Below are positions 42,857-51,927 of a stretch of DNA of 64,000 bases, piece by piece. A program made the position numbers and the translations under genes. The DNA is from an uncultured Finegoldia sp. Lineage in GTDB: Bacteria > Bacillota > Clostridia > Tissierellales > Peptoniphilaceae. The notes beneath the pieces are model-generated. The model made no database searches and was not told where the DNA came from. It saw only the letters and a list, made by a program, of their open reading frames with translations. Location of the stretch: the NCBI RefSeq assembly GCF_947252345.1, contig NZ_CAMXVC010000001.1, positions 1 through 64,000 on the forward strand, in the 5' to 3' direction. The stretch's first letter is position 1. Each line of letters begins with the position of its first letter.

Positions 42857-43684
42857 TTAGAAAAATAAATAATTAATCAAATGCACCGTGACAATCGAGA
42901 ACAAAAATCCAAGCTCCGACAGTTTTCGGTTGTTGTTTTTGTAGTAATCCACAGATATCAAAAACGTCGGCCCGATTGCCGTGTACATAATTATTGACTG
43001 TATCAATTTTTGATTGTTCGTCACGGCACTCACCACTACAAATGTGAACACGGGAATAATCAACAAATTCACCAAAGTCATCATTATGCTCGTCACATTC
43101 AAAAGCTTTTTGAAATCTATGCCGCTTATAGAAATAGCAAATGCTATAATGAAGATGACAGCGCTTGCCGATTGAATCACATTTAGAGGATATAATATGT
43201 ACGAAATTTTGTAAAATGAACAGACGCAGAAAAAAGCCGTAAATCCCAAGGCCATCAAAAAATCAGCCACGTTGTGAGCTCTCACATACAACATATATAT
43301 AAGATATATCACACAGGCTATTATTATAAGGTTGTTCAAAATATTCCTGTCCATAACGCTTTGCAAGAAAGGCTTCATAACGATTACATTCGAGAAAATA
43401 AACGCAGGTTCCATCGACTTTGCATCCTTGGGATTGATTTGAAAAATCATCGACATAATCTTGGACAAAACCCACAAATACACGAAAAACACGACGAGAT
43501 TGACGTTGAAATTCTTGTAATTGATTTCGCTAAAACTAATCGCAATATTCACGGGAACTATAACAACGTAGATTAGTTTCGAGAAAAATTCCACTATTTG
43601 TTTTTCATTCGATATCGTCCTCGCAAACAAAAATACACACGCGAACAAAATCAAAACGCTCGACCAATAATTAAAATAATTCAT
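42857..43684 (-). CDS. AEC-like permease
   Basis: A 275-residue protein with eight to ten membrane helices, resembling auxin-efflux-carrier (AEC) family transporters in layout: a break near VVIVPVNIAISF in the first half and a polar crossing near YTAIGPTFLISVDYY in the second half. AECs carry malate and other dicarboxylates in bacteria. Start at 43684 after GGAGGATAGT. The match is by architecture, so the family call is tentative. Confidence 0.55.
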   Translation of the reverse strand: MNYFNYWSSVLILFACVFLFARTISNEKQIVEFFSKLIYVVIVPVNIAISFSEINYKNFNVNLVVFFVYLWVLSKIMSMIFQINPKDAKSMEPAFIFSNVIVMKPFLQSVMDRNILNNLIIIACVIYLIYMLYVRAHNVADFLMALGFTAFFCVCSFYKISYILYPLNVIQSASAVIFIIAFAISISGIDFKKLLNVTSIMMTLVNLLIIPVFTFVVVSAVTNNQKLIQSIIMYTAIGPTFLISVDYYKNNNRKLSELGFLFSIVTVHLINYLFF

Positions 43685-43828
43685 ACTATCCTCCAATTTT
43701 ATTATACCATAGCAAATTGAAAATAATACTATAAATCCAGCACAAATTTCTCATCAAACACCTCTTTACTTCAAAAATCCAAAAGAGATTTCAGAAAATT
43801 TCCCTCAAACGCATAAGCCAACACCAAC

Positions 43829-43871
43829 ACAAAAACCCCTCCATCCGCAGTTGTGGATTTCGGGGTTTGTT
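43829..43871 (-). terminator. Terminator of the M20 operon
   Basis: CAAACCCC and GGGGTTTTTG arms with an inner ATCC/GGAT pair on the - strand. Part of its sequence (CCCCTCCATCCGCA) recurs at 61470. Confidence 0.8.
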
Positions 43872-43880
43872 TCTGGCTTT

Positions 43881-45062
43881 TTAGTTCAAATAGTCGAGCG
43901 CAAATTGTACGCATATTGCAACAGCTTTGTACAATTCTCCTTCGTCTATGTCAAATTTTGCATTGTGGTTTGGATAAGTTTTGCCATTTTTATCCATTTT
44001 CAAATTGCTCAACATAAAATACGCACCTGGAACTTTTTCGAGATAATACGACATATCATCCGCCGCCATAGTTTCCGATTCAATGTTGTATATTATATTC
44101 TCAGAAAAAATCTTTCTCGTGGATTTTTTGAGCGATTCCACAACTGTTTCGTCGTTCGCAAGATGAGGATACTTCCATGCGTAGTCGTAGTTCACTTTGC
44201 ACCTGTTCGCTATGGAATAATGTTCTGCAATGTCTCCTATCCTTTTTCTGATGTATTTTCTGATGTCATCATTGAAAGTTCGAACTGTTCCCTCTATTTC
44301 TGCTGTGGATGGTATTATATTTTGATTAATTCCAGAATTGACTTTGCACACAGAAATTACGCACCTTTCCGATGAGCTGATTTCTCTCGATTTTATCCTG
44401 TTGATTGCCTGAACAATGTCGACTAAGCAAACAATTGGGTCAATGGTACCTTCCGGCATCGAGCCGTGGCCACCGCTTCCCTCGATTTTTATGACAAATT
44501 TGTCCATCGAAGCCATTAGGTTTCCACTTTTAAACCCAACGCTTCCGTGGGGAACTATAGGAAATAATCCTCCAACGTGGTGACCGATAATGCAGTCCAC
44601 TTTAGGATTTTCCAACGCGCCTTCTTTTATCATAAGCTCCGCTCCGCCAGGGTATTCCTCTCCCGGTTGAAAAATAAACTTCACGACTCCCGAAAATTTA
44701 TCTTTCATAGAGTTCAACACCAACAACGTCGTCAAACAATTCGCCATATGACAGTCGTGTCCGCAAGCGTGCATATATCCATTTTGTGATTTGAAATCCA
44801 AATCAGTGTCCTCTTTTATTTCTAGTGCATCCATATCCGCTCTTATCGCTAGACATTTTCCGGGCTTTCCCGAATCCACTGTCGCTATGATACCTCTCGA
44901 GCCCAAAACTTTTTTGTGGGCAATTTTGTTTTCAACCAACACTTTTTCTATTTCTTCGCAAGTTTTGTAAGTGTCCAATCCAATTTCTGGTAACTGATGA
45001 AGAATCCTTCTTTCTTTAATCAAAAATCCTTCATACTCTTTAATCTTTTCTATAATATTCAT
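43881..45062 (-). CDS. M20 family amidohydrolase (HipO/IAA-hydrolase type)
   Basis: A 393-residue M20D metallo-amidohydrolase. ACGHDCHMA carries a metal-binding His-Asp-Cys set, QPGEEYPGGA the catalytic and metal Glu pair, GHHVG and a C-terminal YPNHNAKFDID the remaining His ligand. Family members hydrolyse N-acyl amino acids or aminobenzoyl-glutamate. It is the last gene of a four-gene operon and starts 1 nt after the upstream peptidase gene. Confidence 0.92.
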   Translation of the reverse strand: MNIIEKIKEYEGFLIKERRILHQLPEIGLDTYKTCEEIEKVLVENKIAHKKVLGSRGIIATVDSGKPGKCLAIRADMDALEIKEDTDLDFKSQNGYMHACGHDCHMANCLTTLLVLNSMKDKFSGVVKFIFQPGEEYPGGAELMIKEGALENPKVDCIIGHHVGGLFPIVPHGSVGFKSGNLMASMDKFVIKIEGSGGHGSMPEGTIDPIVCLVDIVQAINRIKSREISSSERCVISVCKVNSGINQNIIPSTAEIEGTVRTFNDDIRKYIRKRIGDIAEHYSIANRCKVNYDYAWKYPHLANDETVVESLKKSTRKIFSENIIYNIESETMAADDMSYYLEKVPGAYFMLSNLKMDKNGKTYPNHNAKFDIDEGELYKAVAICVQFALDYLN

Positions 45063-45063
45063 C

Positions 45064-46185
45064 CTAATCTCTCATTAAATATTTTAGTAGCACCTCTGCT
45101 GCTGTTTTCATTTCGTCAACTTCCAAATATTCTTCGGTAGTGTGAACTTTTTGCATTCCAACTCCTATTATTATCGCATTAAAACCTTGTTCAGCGTAGA
45201 AGTTTGCATCTGAGCCACCACCGATTATTTGAAGTTCGCTTTCTACTCCAATTTCTGAATAACATTTTTGGAATTTCTTTGCCAATTTGAGCTCGTCCAA
45301 AGACCTCAACAACGGATACGCTTGAATGTGATTGAAATCATAAGTCGCTTTGTATCTGTCGCACACTTGTTTGCAAATATTGTCGTACGAACTCAAAACA
45401 CTTTCTATCTTTTCGTAAGAGTGAGACCTCAACTCTCCCGTGCAAGTTGTCTTGTCGGGAACAACATTTGACGGAAAATCAGAATTGATGTATGAAATAT
45501 TCGCAGTTGTCAGCTCGTCTATTCTCAAAATATCCATCTTGGATATTATTTCAGAAATAACTTTGATGGAGCTTATTCCTTTTTCAGGTTCAATTCCAGC
45601 GTGAGCTTTTTTCCCGTGAACAGTTATTTCAAAAGTGTTGCAAGCAGGAGCTTGGTATGCGATGTATTTTGATTTGCCAGCATTATCCAATACTATTGTA
45701 TCTTTTGCAGGATTAATATGCTTGTACACCTCATCCCAGTTCACATTTCTCGCTCCGAGCATTCCGGCTTCTTCTCCCGGAGTTATCATACAGTAAATAT
45801 CTTCGTGGTCTATGTTGTTTTTCACTAAATATTCCAACGCGTACAATATAACTGCAACTCCAGCCTTGTCATCGCCTCCCAATGTCGTAGTCCCGTCAGT
45901 TTTGATAATATTTCCGTCCTCAATTATTTTGACGCCCTTGTTTGGTTCTACTACGTCGATATGCGCAGAAAGTGTTATCGCTGAGGGTTTGTTTCCCTTT
46001 AAAACGGAGAAAATCGTCGGACAATTGCCGCCGTATTTATCTTGAGATTCGTCGAGATAAATTTCGCAGCCCAAATTTTTTAAGTAATTGACAACATAAT
46101 CGCACACATCTTTTTCCTTTTTCGATGGAGAGTAAATATTGACCAATTCCTTAAATATATTTTTTAGTTTTTCTAAATCTACCAT
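45064..46185 (-). CDS. M20 family peptidase (PepT-like)
   Basis: A 373-residue dizinc peptidase with SAHIDVVEPN (metal His-Asp), LGGDDKAGVAVIL (bridging Asp), TPGEEAGMLGA (catalytic Glu pair) and a late GVGMQKVHTTEEY His. The architecture with a dimerisation insert is that of tripeptidase T relatives. It sits between two membrane protein genes and the amidohydrolase, pointing to uptake and breakdown of a small peptide or acyl-amino acid. Confidence 0.9.
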   Translation of the reverse strand: MVDLEKLKNIFKELVNIYSPSKKEKDVCDYVVNYLKNLGCEIYLDESQDKYGGNCPTIFSVLKGNKPSAITLSAHIDVVEPNKGVKIIEDGNIIKTDGTTTLGGDDKAGVAVILYALEYLVKNNIDHEDIYCMITPGEEAGMLGARNVNWDEVYKHINPAKDTIVLDNAGKSKYIAYQAPACNTFEITVHGKKAHAGIEPEKGISSIKVISEIISKMDILRIDELTTANISYINSDFPSNVVPDKTTCTGELRSHSYEKIESVLSSYDNICKQVCDRYKATYDFNHIQAYPLLRSLDELKLAKKFQKCYSEIGVESELQIIGGGSDANFYAEQGFNAIIIGVGMQKVHTTEEYLEVDEMKTAAEVLLKYLMRD

Positions 46186-46194
46186 AAAACACTC

Positions 46195-46866
46195 CTAACT
46201 ATTTTTCTTTATCGTTTCCAATTGAGTTTTAGCAACGGCTATCGATGAAAATACTGTCGTCAATGTGATTACGAATGACAAATTCTTCAAGTGCAAAAAC
46301 GCCATCAAATTTATCATAATGAATGAAACAACCAATGCGAAAATTCCAGTCTTGAATGATTTGACCGAAAATTGTGCGAAAATTCCACCGTAAAGCGCTG
46401 GGATTATCAATGTCAAAACATTTTTGATTGATTCTGGAATGTTGGAGATGACACCTTGACCCAACACAGTCGCCAAAATAACGAAGAACACAGCAACGTA
46501 TACCGAAACTGCCACTCCCATTGTTCCCATCAACTGTCCTTCTTCGGTTCCTGCTTTGTATCCGGAAGCTTCAATCGATGTAGCTGCAGCTGGGATTTTC
46601 ATATTGACGCTGTTACCCGACAATGTCGACACGTACAATCCTGTCGAACCCAAAATCGGATAGTAACTTATTGGCTCACTTATATAGAACGCCCCCGAAA
46701 CGGAAATTTGACTTATAGTTCCCGCAATTATCGCAGCAACTGGAGGCATAATTCTGAAATAAAACGCCATCATCAATGGTGGAAGCAATACTGCAATCAT
46801 ACCCAAAATCATAGTCATTCTTCCAAATTTTTGAACATCTTTTGTGTATTTTTCGTAAGTATTCAT
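46195..46866 (-). CDS. Membrane protein of the M20-peptidase operon
   Basis: A 223-residue protein with six hydrophobic segments and short loops. A TEEGQLMGTMGVAVSVYVAVFF stretch stands out in the middle. The gene lies 9 nt before the PepT-like gene and 10 nt after the DUF5058-like gene. I do not recognise a named family. Together with the DUF5058 protein it probably forms a two-component carrier for the peptidase substrates. Confidence 0.7.
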   Translation of the reverse strand: MNTYEKYTKDVQKFGRMTMILGMIAVLLPPLMMAFYFRIMPPVAAIIAGTISQISVSGAFYISEPISYYPILGSTGLYVSTLSGNSVNMKIPAAATSIEASGYKAGTEEGQLMGTMGVAVSVYVAVFFVILATVLGQGVISNIPESIKNVLTLIIPALYGGIFAQFSVKSFKTGIFALVVSFIMINLMAFLHLKNLSFVITLTTVFSSIAVAKTQLETIKKNS

Positions 46867-46876
46867 AATTTACCTC

Positions 46877-47578
46877 CTACATAAAAAAGCTCGCAATAAT
46901 CGCTCCGCCAAACATTGCAAATGTAAGCGACCATTGTTTAATCCAATTTACTTTTTTGCCAATATATTGACAAATTACCATAATAACAAAACCCGCTATT
47001 GTAGATACAGCAAGTTGTGGTTTGACAGTGATTTTCATTAAATTGTCTACATTAAAATACGCAAACGCTCCGAGCATCGCCCCGACGCTTACTGCTGGAA
47101 GCAACGCTTCTCTTCCTCCTGTGAGTAAATTATTTATTTTGTCCATTCTGTGACCAAAAATAAACATAACGATTAGCCAGCCCATTACTCCCATCGCTGG
47201 AACCCACAAGCAGTTTGCAAAAACAACTGGATCCATTTTTGTAGAAAGTTCAGAGCCCAACGCTTTGGCACCGAAATTCGCAGCCATTGTTTCGTAATTT
47301 GTTCCACCGATTACGCTCATTCTTAGAGCTGTAACTGGTGCGCCCAACGATACAATCAACGCCAAAATGCTGCCAACGATTCCCAATGCAGGCCCTACGC
47401 TTGAAATAGCACTAGTTGTGATTCCTTTTTTTACTCTTTTGCTATCCATTCCCTTTTCCTTAGCGCACTTGATAGTTTTTCTTAAAACCACCGTCGCTTG
47501 GAACAAAACCAACAATATTCCCACAGAACAAGCTATGTACATCAGTGGATGATTTGCATAAAAAAATTGATTTTCCAT
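46877..47578 (-). CDS. DUF5058-like membrane protein
   Basis: A 233-residue protein with about six helices: an N-terminal NHPLMYIACSVGILLVLFQA segment, a GITTSAISSVGPALGIVGSI re-entrant-like stretch and a late QWSLTFAMFGGAIIASFF. This resembles the DUF5058 group, frequently found beside amidohydrolases in Firmicutes. It is the first gene of the operon. A transport role is inferred from context only. Confidence 0.7.
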   Translation of the reverse strand: MENQFFYANHPLMYIACSVGILLVLFQATVVLRKTIKCAKEKGMDSKRVKKGITTSAISSVGPALGIVGSILALIVSLGAPVTALRMSVIGGTNYETMAANFGAKALGSELSTKMDPVVFANCLWVPAMGVMGWLIVMFIFGHRMDKINNLLTGGREALLPAVSVGAMLGAFAYFNVDNLMKITVKPQLAVSTIAGFVIMVICQYIGKKVNWIKQWSLTFAMFGGAIIASFFM

Positions 47579-47612
47579 AAAAATACTTCCTTTCTTTTTT
47601 TAATTTGTTTTT

Positions 47613-47666
47613 ATGTCTTTTTTATGTCTTTAAGTATATTATTGTGTCTTTTTATTTTTTTGTCAA
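47613..47666 (-). promoter_or_regulatory. M20-operon promoter with three AAAGACAT-type repeats
   Basis: On the - strand TTGACA (47661-47666) and an AATAAT-like -10 (about 47638) bracket the region. The + strand motif ATGTCTTT or GTGTCTTT occurs at 47613, 47624 and 47644, 11 and 20 bp apart (one and two helical turns). The sites lie between divergent genes and are candidate sites for the regulator at 47746. Confidence 0.55.
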
Positions 47667-47745
47667 GTGTTTTCCCTTTGATTATTTTAAAATCGTATTA
47701 TTTTGATATAATATAAATGGGAAAAGATTTCTCAGGGAGAAAAAT

Positions 47746-48987
47746 ATGGTAAAGTTAGCAATTATAGGAACTCGAGAGAGTGTGAATTTAATAAACAAAA
47801 TTATAGATAAAAATTTTGAGGATATAACTTATTGTAATTTGATTTTAGACAAAGTAAAAATAATAAAAGACATCGTAGATAGTATCGCAAAAGATGTCGA
47901 CGGGATTTTTGTGACAGGAATGGGAGTGTATTTTGAATTGCTGAAGTACGATTTGAATGTTCCGATTTCTTTTGCAAAACACGGTTCGATTTCTTTGATA
48001 AAGTGTTTGGAGCAAATGAGGGCAGACGATTGCCTAACGCAAAATGCAAAAATTTCCTTCGATATAATTTCCGACACGACCATCGAGGATATTATTTGCG
48101 AGTTTGATTACTCGATAAAAGACTTCTACATTGAAGAATCTTCGCCCGAAAAAAACGAAGATTATTATATAACAAAGCATTTAAAATTGTTTTACGAAAA
48201 GAAAATCGACTATGTCGTCACTTCATTCGGATATATTTACTCGCTTTTCAAGGGTCTGGAGCTTCCAGTATACAGAATGTTTCCTTCGATTATAGATTTG
48301 AAAAACAACATCGCAGATTTGCTGTTGGAAATTGAGATTTCAAAATTGGACAAGTCAAAAATCCTCGTCTACAGATTTAAACCGATGAATTGTGCAGACG
48401 TGTTGGATTACAAATCACCTTTTACGAAATTTTCAAAATCCATCGATGCCTTTGTCGATTTTAACGAAGACAACAGCATCACTATTATTTCCACGAAAAA
48501 TTACTACAACAACAGGTTTAGTATGGCTTTGGTGTCGGATTTTTTGAAGGAAAACAAGCTTAACTGTTTTAAGGCAGGGATTGGCTCTGACATTTCCGTC
48601 AAAAAGGCTTTGAAAAATTCCCAGAAGGCTTTGGATGAGTATGACAACAACATCTCGTATTTTGACGGATTGTCTTTTCACCACTATGATGATGGCGAAA
48701 AACTGCATCCTTTGAATTTGATTTCAAACGACGACGTTCTGGAGATTGCGCAGGATACGGGAATCATCCCCAAGAGAATCCATCAGCTGTACGATTCGAT
48801 GCTGAAATTAAACAAGTACATCTTCTCTAGTTATGAAATTTCAGAGATACTTGGTCTTAGCGTCAGAAGTGCCAACAGAATAATCAACAGTTTGGTCAAA
48901 AACGGCTACGGTGAATTTATCGACAACAACATCCAAAACAACATCGGCAGACCAAAAAGATTTGTGAAAATAAATTTCTTCAATTAA
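47746..48987 (+). CDS. Regulator of the divergent M20 operon (unknown family)
   Basis: A 413-residue soluble protein. The C-terminal about 55 residues hold a helix-turn-helix (YEISEILGLSVRSANRIINSL, residues about 365-385). The N-terminal 330 residues read like two alpha/beta sensor domains (first VKLAIIGTRESVNLINKII and DGIFVTGMGVYFEL, a PrpR-N-like flavour). Transcribed away from the peptidase operon, it probably senses a peptide or acyl amino acid and controls that operon. I cannot name the family with certainty. Confidence 0.65.
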   Translation: MVKLAIIGTRESVNLINKIIDKNFEDITYCNLILDKVKIIKDIVDSIAKDVDGIFVTGMGVYFELLKYDLNVPISFAKHGSISLIKCLEQMRADDCLTQNAKISFDIISDTTIEDIICEFDYSIKDFYIEESSPEKNEDYYITKHLKLFYEKKIDYVVTSFGYIYSLFKGLELPVYRMFPSIIDLKNNIADLLLEIEISKLDKSKILVYRFKPMNCADVLDYKSPFTKFSKSIDAFVDFNEDNSITIISTKNYYNNRFSMALVSDFLKENKLNCFKAGIGSDISVKKALKNSQKALDEYDNNISYFDGLSFHHYDDGEKLHPLNLISNDDVLEIAQDTGIIPKRIHQLYDSMLKLNKYIFSSYEISEILGLSVRSANRIINSLVKNGYGEFIDNNIQNNIGRPKRFVKINFFN

Positions 48988-49021
48988 TTTTTTTAATTTG
49001 ATTTTCTAAATTTCCCAATAA

Positions 49022-49067
49022 AAAAAGACGTATCGAAAGTGAAGTCAATTCACCAGATACGTCTTTT
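49022..49067. terminator. Bidirectional terminator
   Basis: AAAAGACGTATC and GATACGTCTTTT, 12-bp outer stem, and an inner GTGAA/TTCAC pair, between convergent genes. Confidence 0.85.
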
Positions 49068-49072
49068 GTCTT

Positions 49073-51760
49073 TTAATTTTTGCTTTTGATGGATTTGAAT
49101 ATTTCTCCAGCCACAAATGGCAAAAATGCGCATGGCAAGATTACTTTGTAGTGTTCGATGTGGAGTGGTATTGTTTCAAATACTTTGTTCACTCCAGGGA
49201 TGTAGATTACTGCCAACATCATTGCCAACGACAATGACGTTCCCATCACCAATGCTTTGTTGGAGAATACTCCGATTTGAAATACAGATTTGTTGTCGCT
49301 TCTCACCGAGTAGCTTCTCAATAATTCGGACAAAATCAAAGTCGCAAATGCTACTGTTCGTGCAGATTCGATGTGTCCGTCGAAGTGATTTAGTCCGTAG
49401 TGATAAGCGAACAACGTCGCAATCGTAATCGCTATTGATTGCACTGCGATGCTAATTCTCATATTCTTGTCGATGATAGGTTCCTTCGGTGAACGAGGAT
49501 TTCTGTTCATAATGTCGGTTTCTCCCTTTTCAACTCCGAGTGCCATCGCTGGGAATGAATCTGTCACCAAATTTAGCCACAACAATTGGATTGGGATAAA
49601 TGGAGTGTCCCATTTGAACATTATCGCCAAGAACACGATTAGAATTTCTGCGATGTTGCAGCTCAACAAGAATGATACGAATTTTTTGATATTGGAATAA
49701 ATTATTCTTCCTTCTTCAACTGCGTGGACAATTGTCGCAAAGTTGTCGTCCGTCAAGATAACTTCCGAAGTGTTCTTCGCAACGTCAGTTCCTGTGATTC
49801 CCATCGCAATTCCAATGTCCGCTTTTTTGATTGCAGGTGCGTCGTTTACTCCATCTCCTGTCATAGCTGCGATGTGTCCATTTTCCTTCAACGCTTTTAC
49901 GATTTGAACTTTGTTTTGTGGCGAAACTCTCGCATAGACTCTCTTGACTTTGACGATTTCACGGATTTCATCGTCTGTCATATCGTTGAGTTCACTTCCC
50001 ATAATCGCCTGTGAATCGTCCGTACAAATTCCCAAATCCTTTGCGATTGCAACTGCTGTTTCCAAATAATCCCCCGTTATCATAATCGGCGTTATTCCCG
50101 CAGTCTTGCATTCTTTGATGGCATCTTTAACTTCCAATCTCGGTGGGTCAATCATTCCCGAAAGCCCTACGAATACCATATTTTTTTCTACTGTGTCAGA
50201 ATTTATCTCGCTTGGCAAATCGTCGTGTTCACGAAAAGCATACGCAAGTACCCTCAGCGCTTGTTTTGCGTATTCGCTGTTTTTGTCCAATAATTTTTGT
50301 TTTAATTGTTCAGTAAACGGTTTGATTTCGCCGTCGATTAAAATGTGGCTACATTTTTCGATTATTATATCCGGTGCGCCTTTTGTGAACGAAACGAGCT
50401 TATGATTCGAGAATTTGTCGTGGAATGTTGTCATCATTTTTCTTTCTGAATCGAAAGGAATTTCTTCCACTCTCGGATATTTTTCATTCGACATTTCTTT
50501 TGTTATGCCTTGTTTTCCAGCGGCTGTGTGAAGTGCCCCTTCCGTAGGGTCCCCAATGATTTTATACAATCCGTCGTCTTCGATTAATTTTGAATCATTT
50601 GTAAGGCTCATAATGTTGAGCAAAGTCTTAAGTGATTTCACGTCATCGTCTTGGATTTTTTTGTCGTCAATCAAATACTCGCCTTCTGGTTTGTATCCAG
50701 TTCCCGTGACGTCAATGTCTTTTCCGTCGATGTGTATTTTCTTCACCGTCATTTCGTTTTGTGTCAACGTTCCAGTCTTGTCCGAGCAAATCACTGTTGT
50801 TGTTCCCAGCGTTTCAACTGCCAACAATTTCTTGACGATGGCGTTTTTGTCTGCCATTCTTCCCATTCCAAGGCTCAAAACAATTGTGACAATTGCTGGA
50901 AGTCCTTCCGGAATCGCCGCAACTGCGAGTGATACAGCCGTCATCAACATATTCAACGCGTCAAAATCATACAAGAAATATCCGACAGCAAACACGATTG
51001 CACACACGACTATTGTGATTATTCCGAGTTGCTTGGACAACTGTGCGAGCTTTCTTTGAAGAGGAGTTTGTTCGTCTTCGACCTCCGACAAGCTAGTCGC
51101 GATTTTCCCGATTTCTGTGTTTTGACCGATTTCTACAACTACGCCCTTCGCCCTACCGTAGCTGACGATGGAGGAGCTGTACGCCATATTTGTCCTGTCA
51201 CCGATTGACACATCTGAAGTTATCTCGTCGTTTGCGTTTTTCTCAACGGAAACAGATTCTCCCGTCAGCGATGATTCGTCGATTTTTAAATTTGTAGATT
51301 CTATCAGTCTCAAATCAGCTGGAATAATATCCCCCGTTTCCAACTCGACGACATCTCCCGGTAACAAATCTTTGGAATCGATGTGTTGCACCTGTCCGTC
51401 TCTGATTACCTTCGCTTTTGGGCTCGCCATTTTCTGCAACGCCTCGATAGCCTGTTCTGCCTTTCCCTCTTGATAAATAGAAAGCAGTGCATTCACGATG
51501 ACAATCGCTATGATAATCAAACTATCTGTGATTTCTCCAATTGCAATCGACAAGATAGATGCGAAAAGCAAAATAATTATCATCGGGTCCAAAAACTGCT
51601 CTTTTAATTTGGTTGCCATCGACTTCTTCTTTTTTTCTTTCAGAGAATTTTTCCCGTATTTTTCCATCAAAGATGCAATCTTGTCATTCGATAGACCTTT
51701 TTCAATGTCTGTGTCGAGATTTTCCAGTACATCTTCTCTGTTTGTTTTATACCAATCCAA
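49073..51760 (-). CDS. P-type cation ATPase, probable Mn2+ exporter
   Basis: An 895-residue P2-type ATPase. TGES (166-169) of the actuator domain, phosphorylated Asp 327 in DKTGT, the KGAPD nucleotide motif and TGDGVNDAP hinge are complete. Helix M4 has PEGLP (284-288) and M6 has NLVTD, as in Ca2+/Mn2+ pumps of the SERCA/PMR1 type. Sequence alone would be called calcium-transporting, but the leader is a yybP-ykoY Mn2+ riboswitch, which makes Mn2+ export the likelier role. GGAGGG precedes the ATG. Confidence 0.9.
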   Translation of the reverse strand: MDWYKTNREDVLENLDTDIEKGLSNDKIASLMEKYGKNSLKEKKKKSMATKLKEQFLDPMIIILLFASILSIAIGEITDSLIIIAIVIVNALLSIYQEGKAEQAIEALQKMASPKAKVIRDGQVQHIDSKDLLPGDVVELETGDIIPADLRLIESTNLKIDESSLTGESVSVEKNANDEITSDVSIGDRTNMAYSSSIVSYGRAKGVVVEIGQNTEIGKIATSLSEVEDEQTPLQRKLAQLSKQLGIITIVVCAIVFAVGYFLYDFDALNMLMTAVSLAVAAIPEGLPAIVTIVLSLGMGRMADKNAIVKKLLAVETLGTTTVICSDKTGTLTQNEMTVKKIHIDGKDIDVTGTGYKPEGEYLIDDKKIQDDDVKSLKTLLNIMSLTNDSKLIEDDGLYKIIGDPTEGALHTAAGKQGITKEMSNEKYPRVEEIPFDSERKMMTTFHDKFSNHKLVSFTKGAPDIIIEKCSHILIDGEIKPFTEQLKQKLLDKNSEYAKQALRVLAYAFREHDDLPSEINSDTVEKNMVFVGLSGMIDPPRLEVKDAIKECKTAGITPIMITGDYLETAVAIAKDLGICTDDSQAIMGSELNDMTDDEIREIVKVKRVYARVSPQNKVQIVKALKENGHIAAMTGDGVNDAPAIKKADIGIAMGITGTDVAKNTSEVILTDDNFATIVHAVEEGRIIYSNIKKFVSFLLSCNIAEILIVFLAIMFKWDTPFIPIQLLWLNLVTDSFPAMALGVEKGETDIMNRNPRSPKEPIIDKNMRISIAVQSIAITIATLFAYHYGLNHFDGHIESARTVAFATLILSELLRSYSVRSDNKSVFQIGVFSNKALVMGTSLSLAMMLAVIYIPGVNKVFETIPLHIEHYKVILPCAFLPFVAGEIFKSIKSKN

Positions 51761-51782
51761 TTTTTCCCTCCTGTTTTATAAT

Positions 51783-51888
51783 AAAAAAGACCTTCACCAT
51801 AAATGGCAAAAGTCTTGCTAACCAAAGTGGTTTTGTGCCGGGTTAATACCGTAATGACGACACAATATTTTTAAGCTACTCCCTTTTG
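51783..51888 (-). ncRNA. yybP-ykoY manganese riboswitch
   Basis: On the - strand the aptamer reads AAAGGGAGTAGC, then GTCGTCA, CCGGC and TTAGCAAGACTTTTGCC, the conserved blocks of the Mn2+-sensing yybP-ykoY RNA in the right order. Its last strand also pairs with GGTGAAGGTCTT to form a terminator followed by TTTTTT (51783-51816). Mn2+ binding should therefore disrupt termination and switch the ATPase on. A -10-like TATTAT lies just upstream. Confidence 0.93.
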
Positions 51889-51927
51889 TATAATATATAT
51901 TCTATCAAAAGCATTTTTGAAATGCAA

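Noticed and set aside
49073..51760. Naming the P-type ATPase simply as a calcium pump
   Set aside because: Motifs do not separate Ca2+ from Mn2+ pumps, and the manganese riboswitch favours Mn2+.
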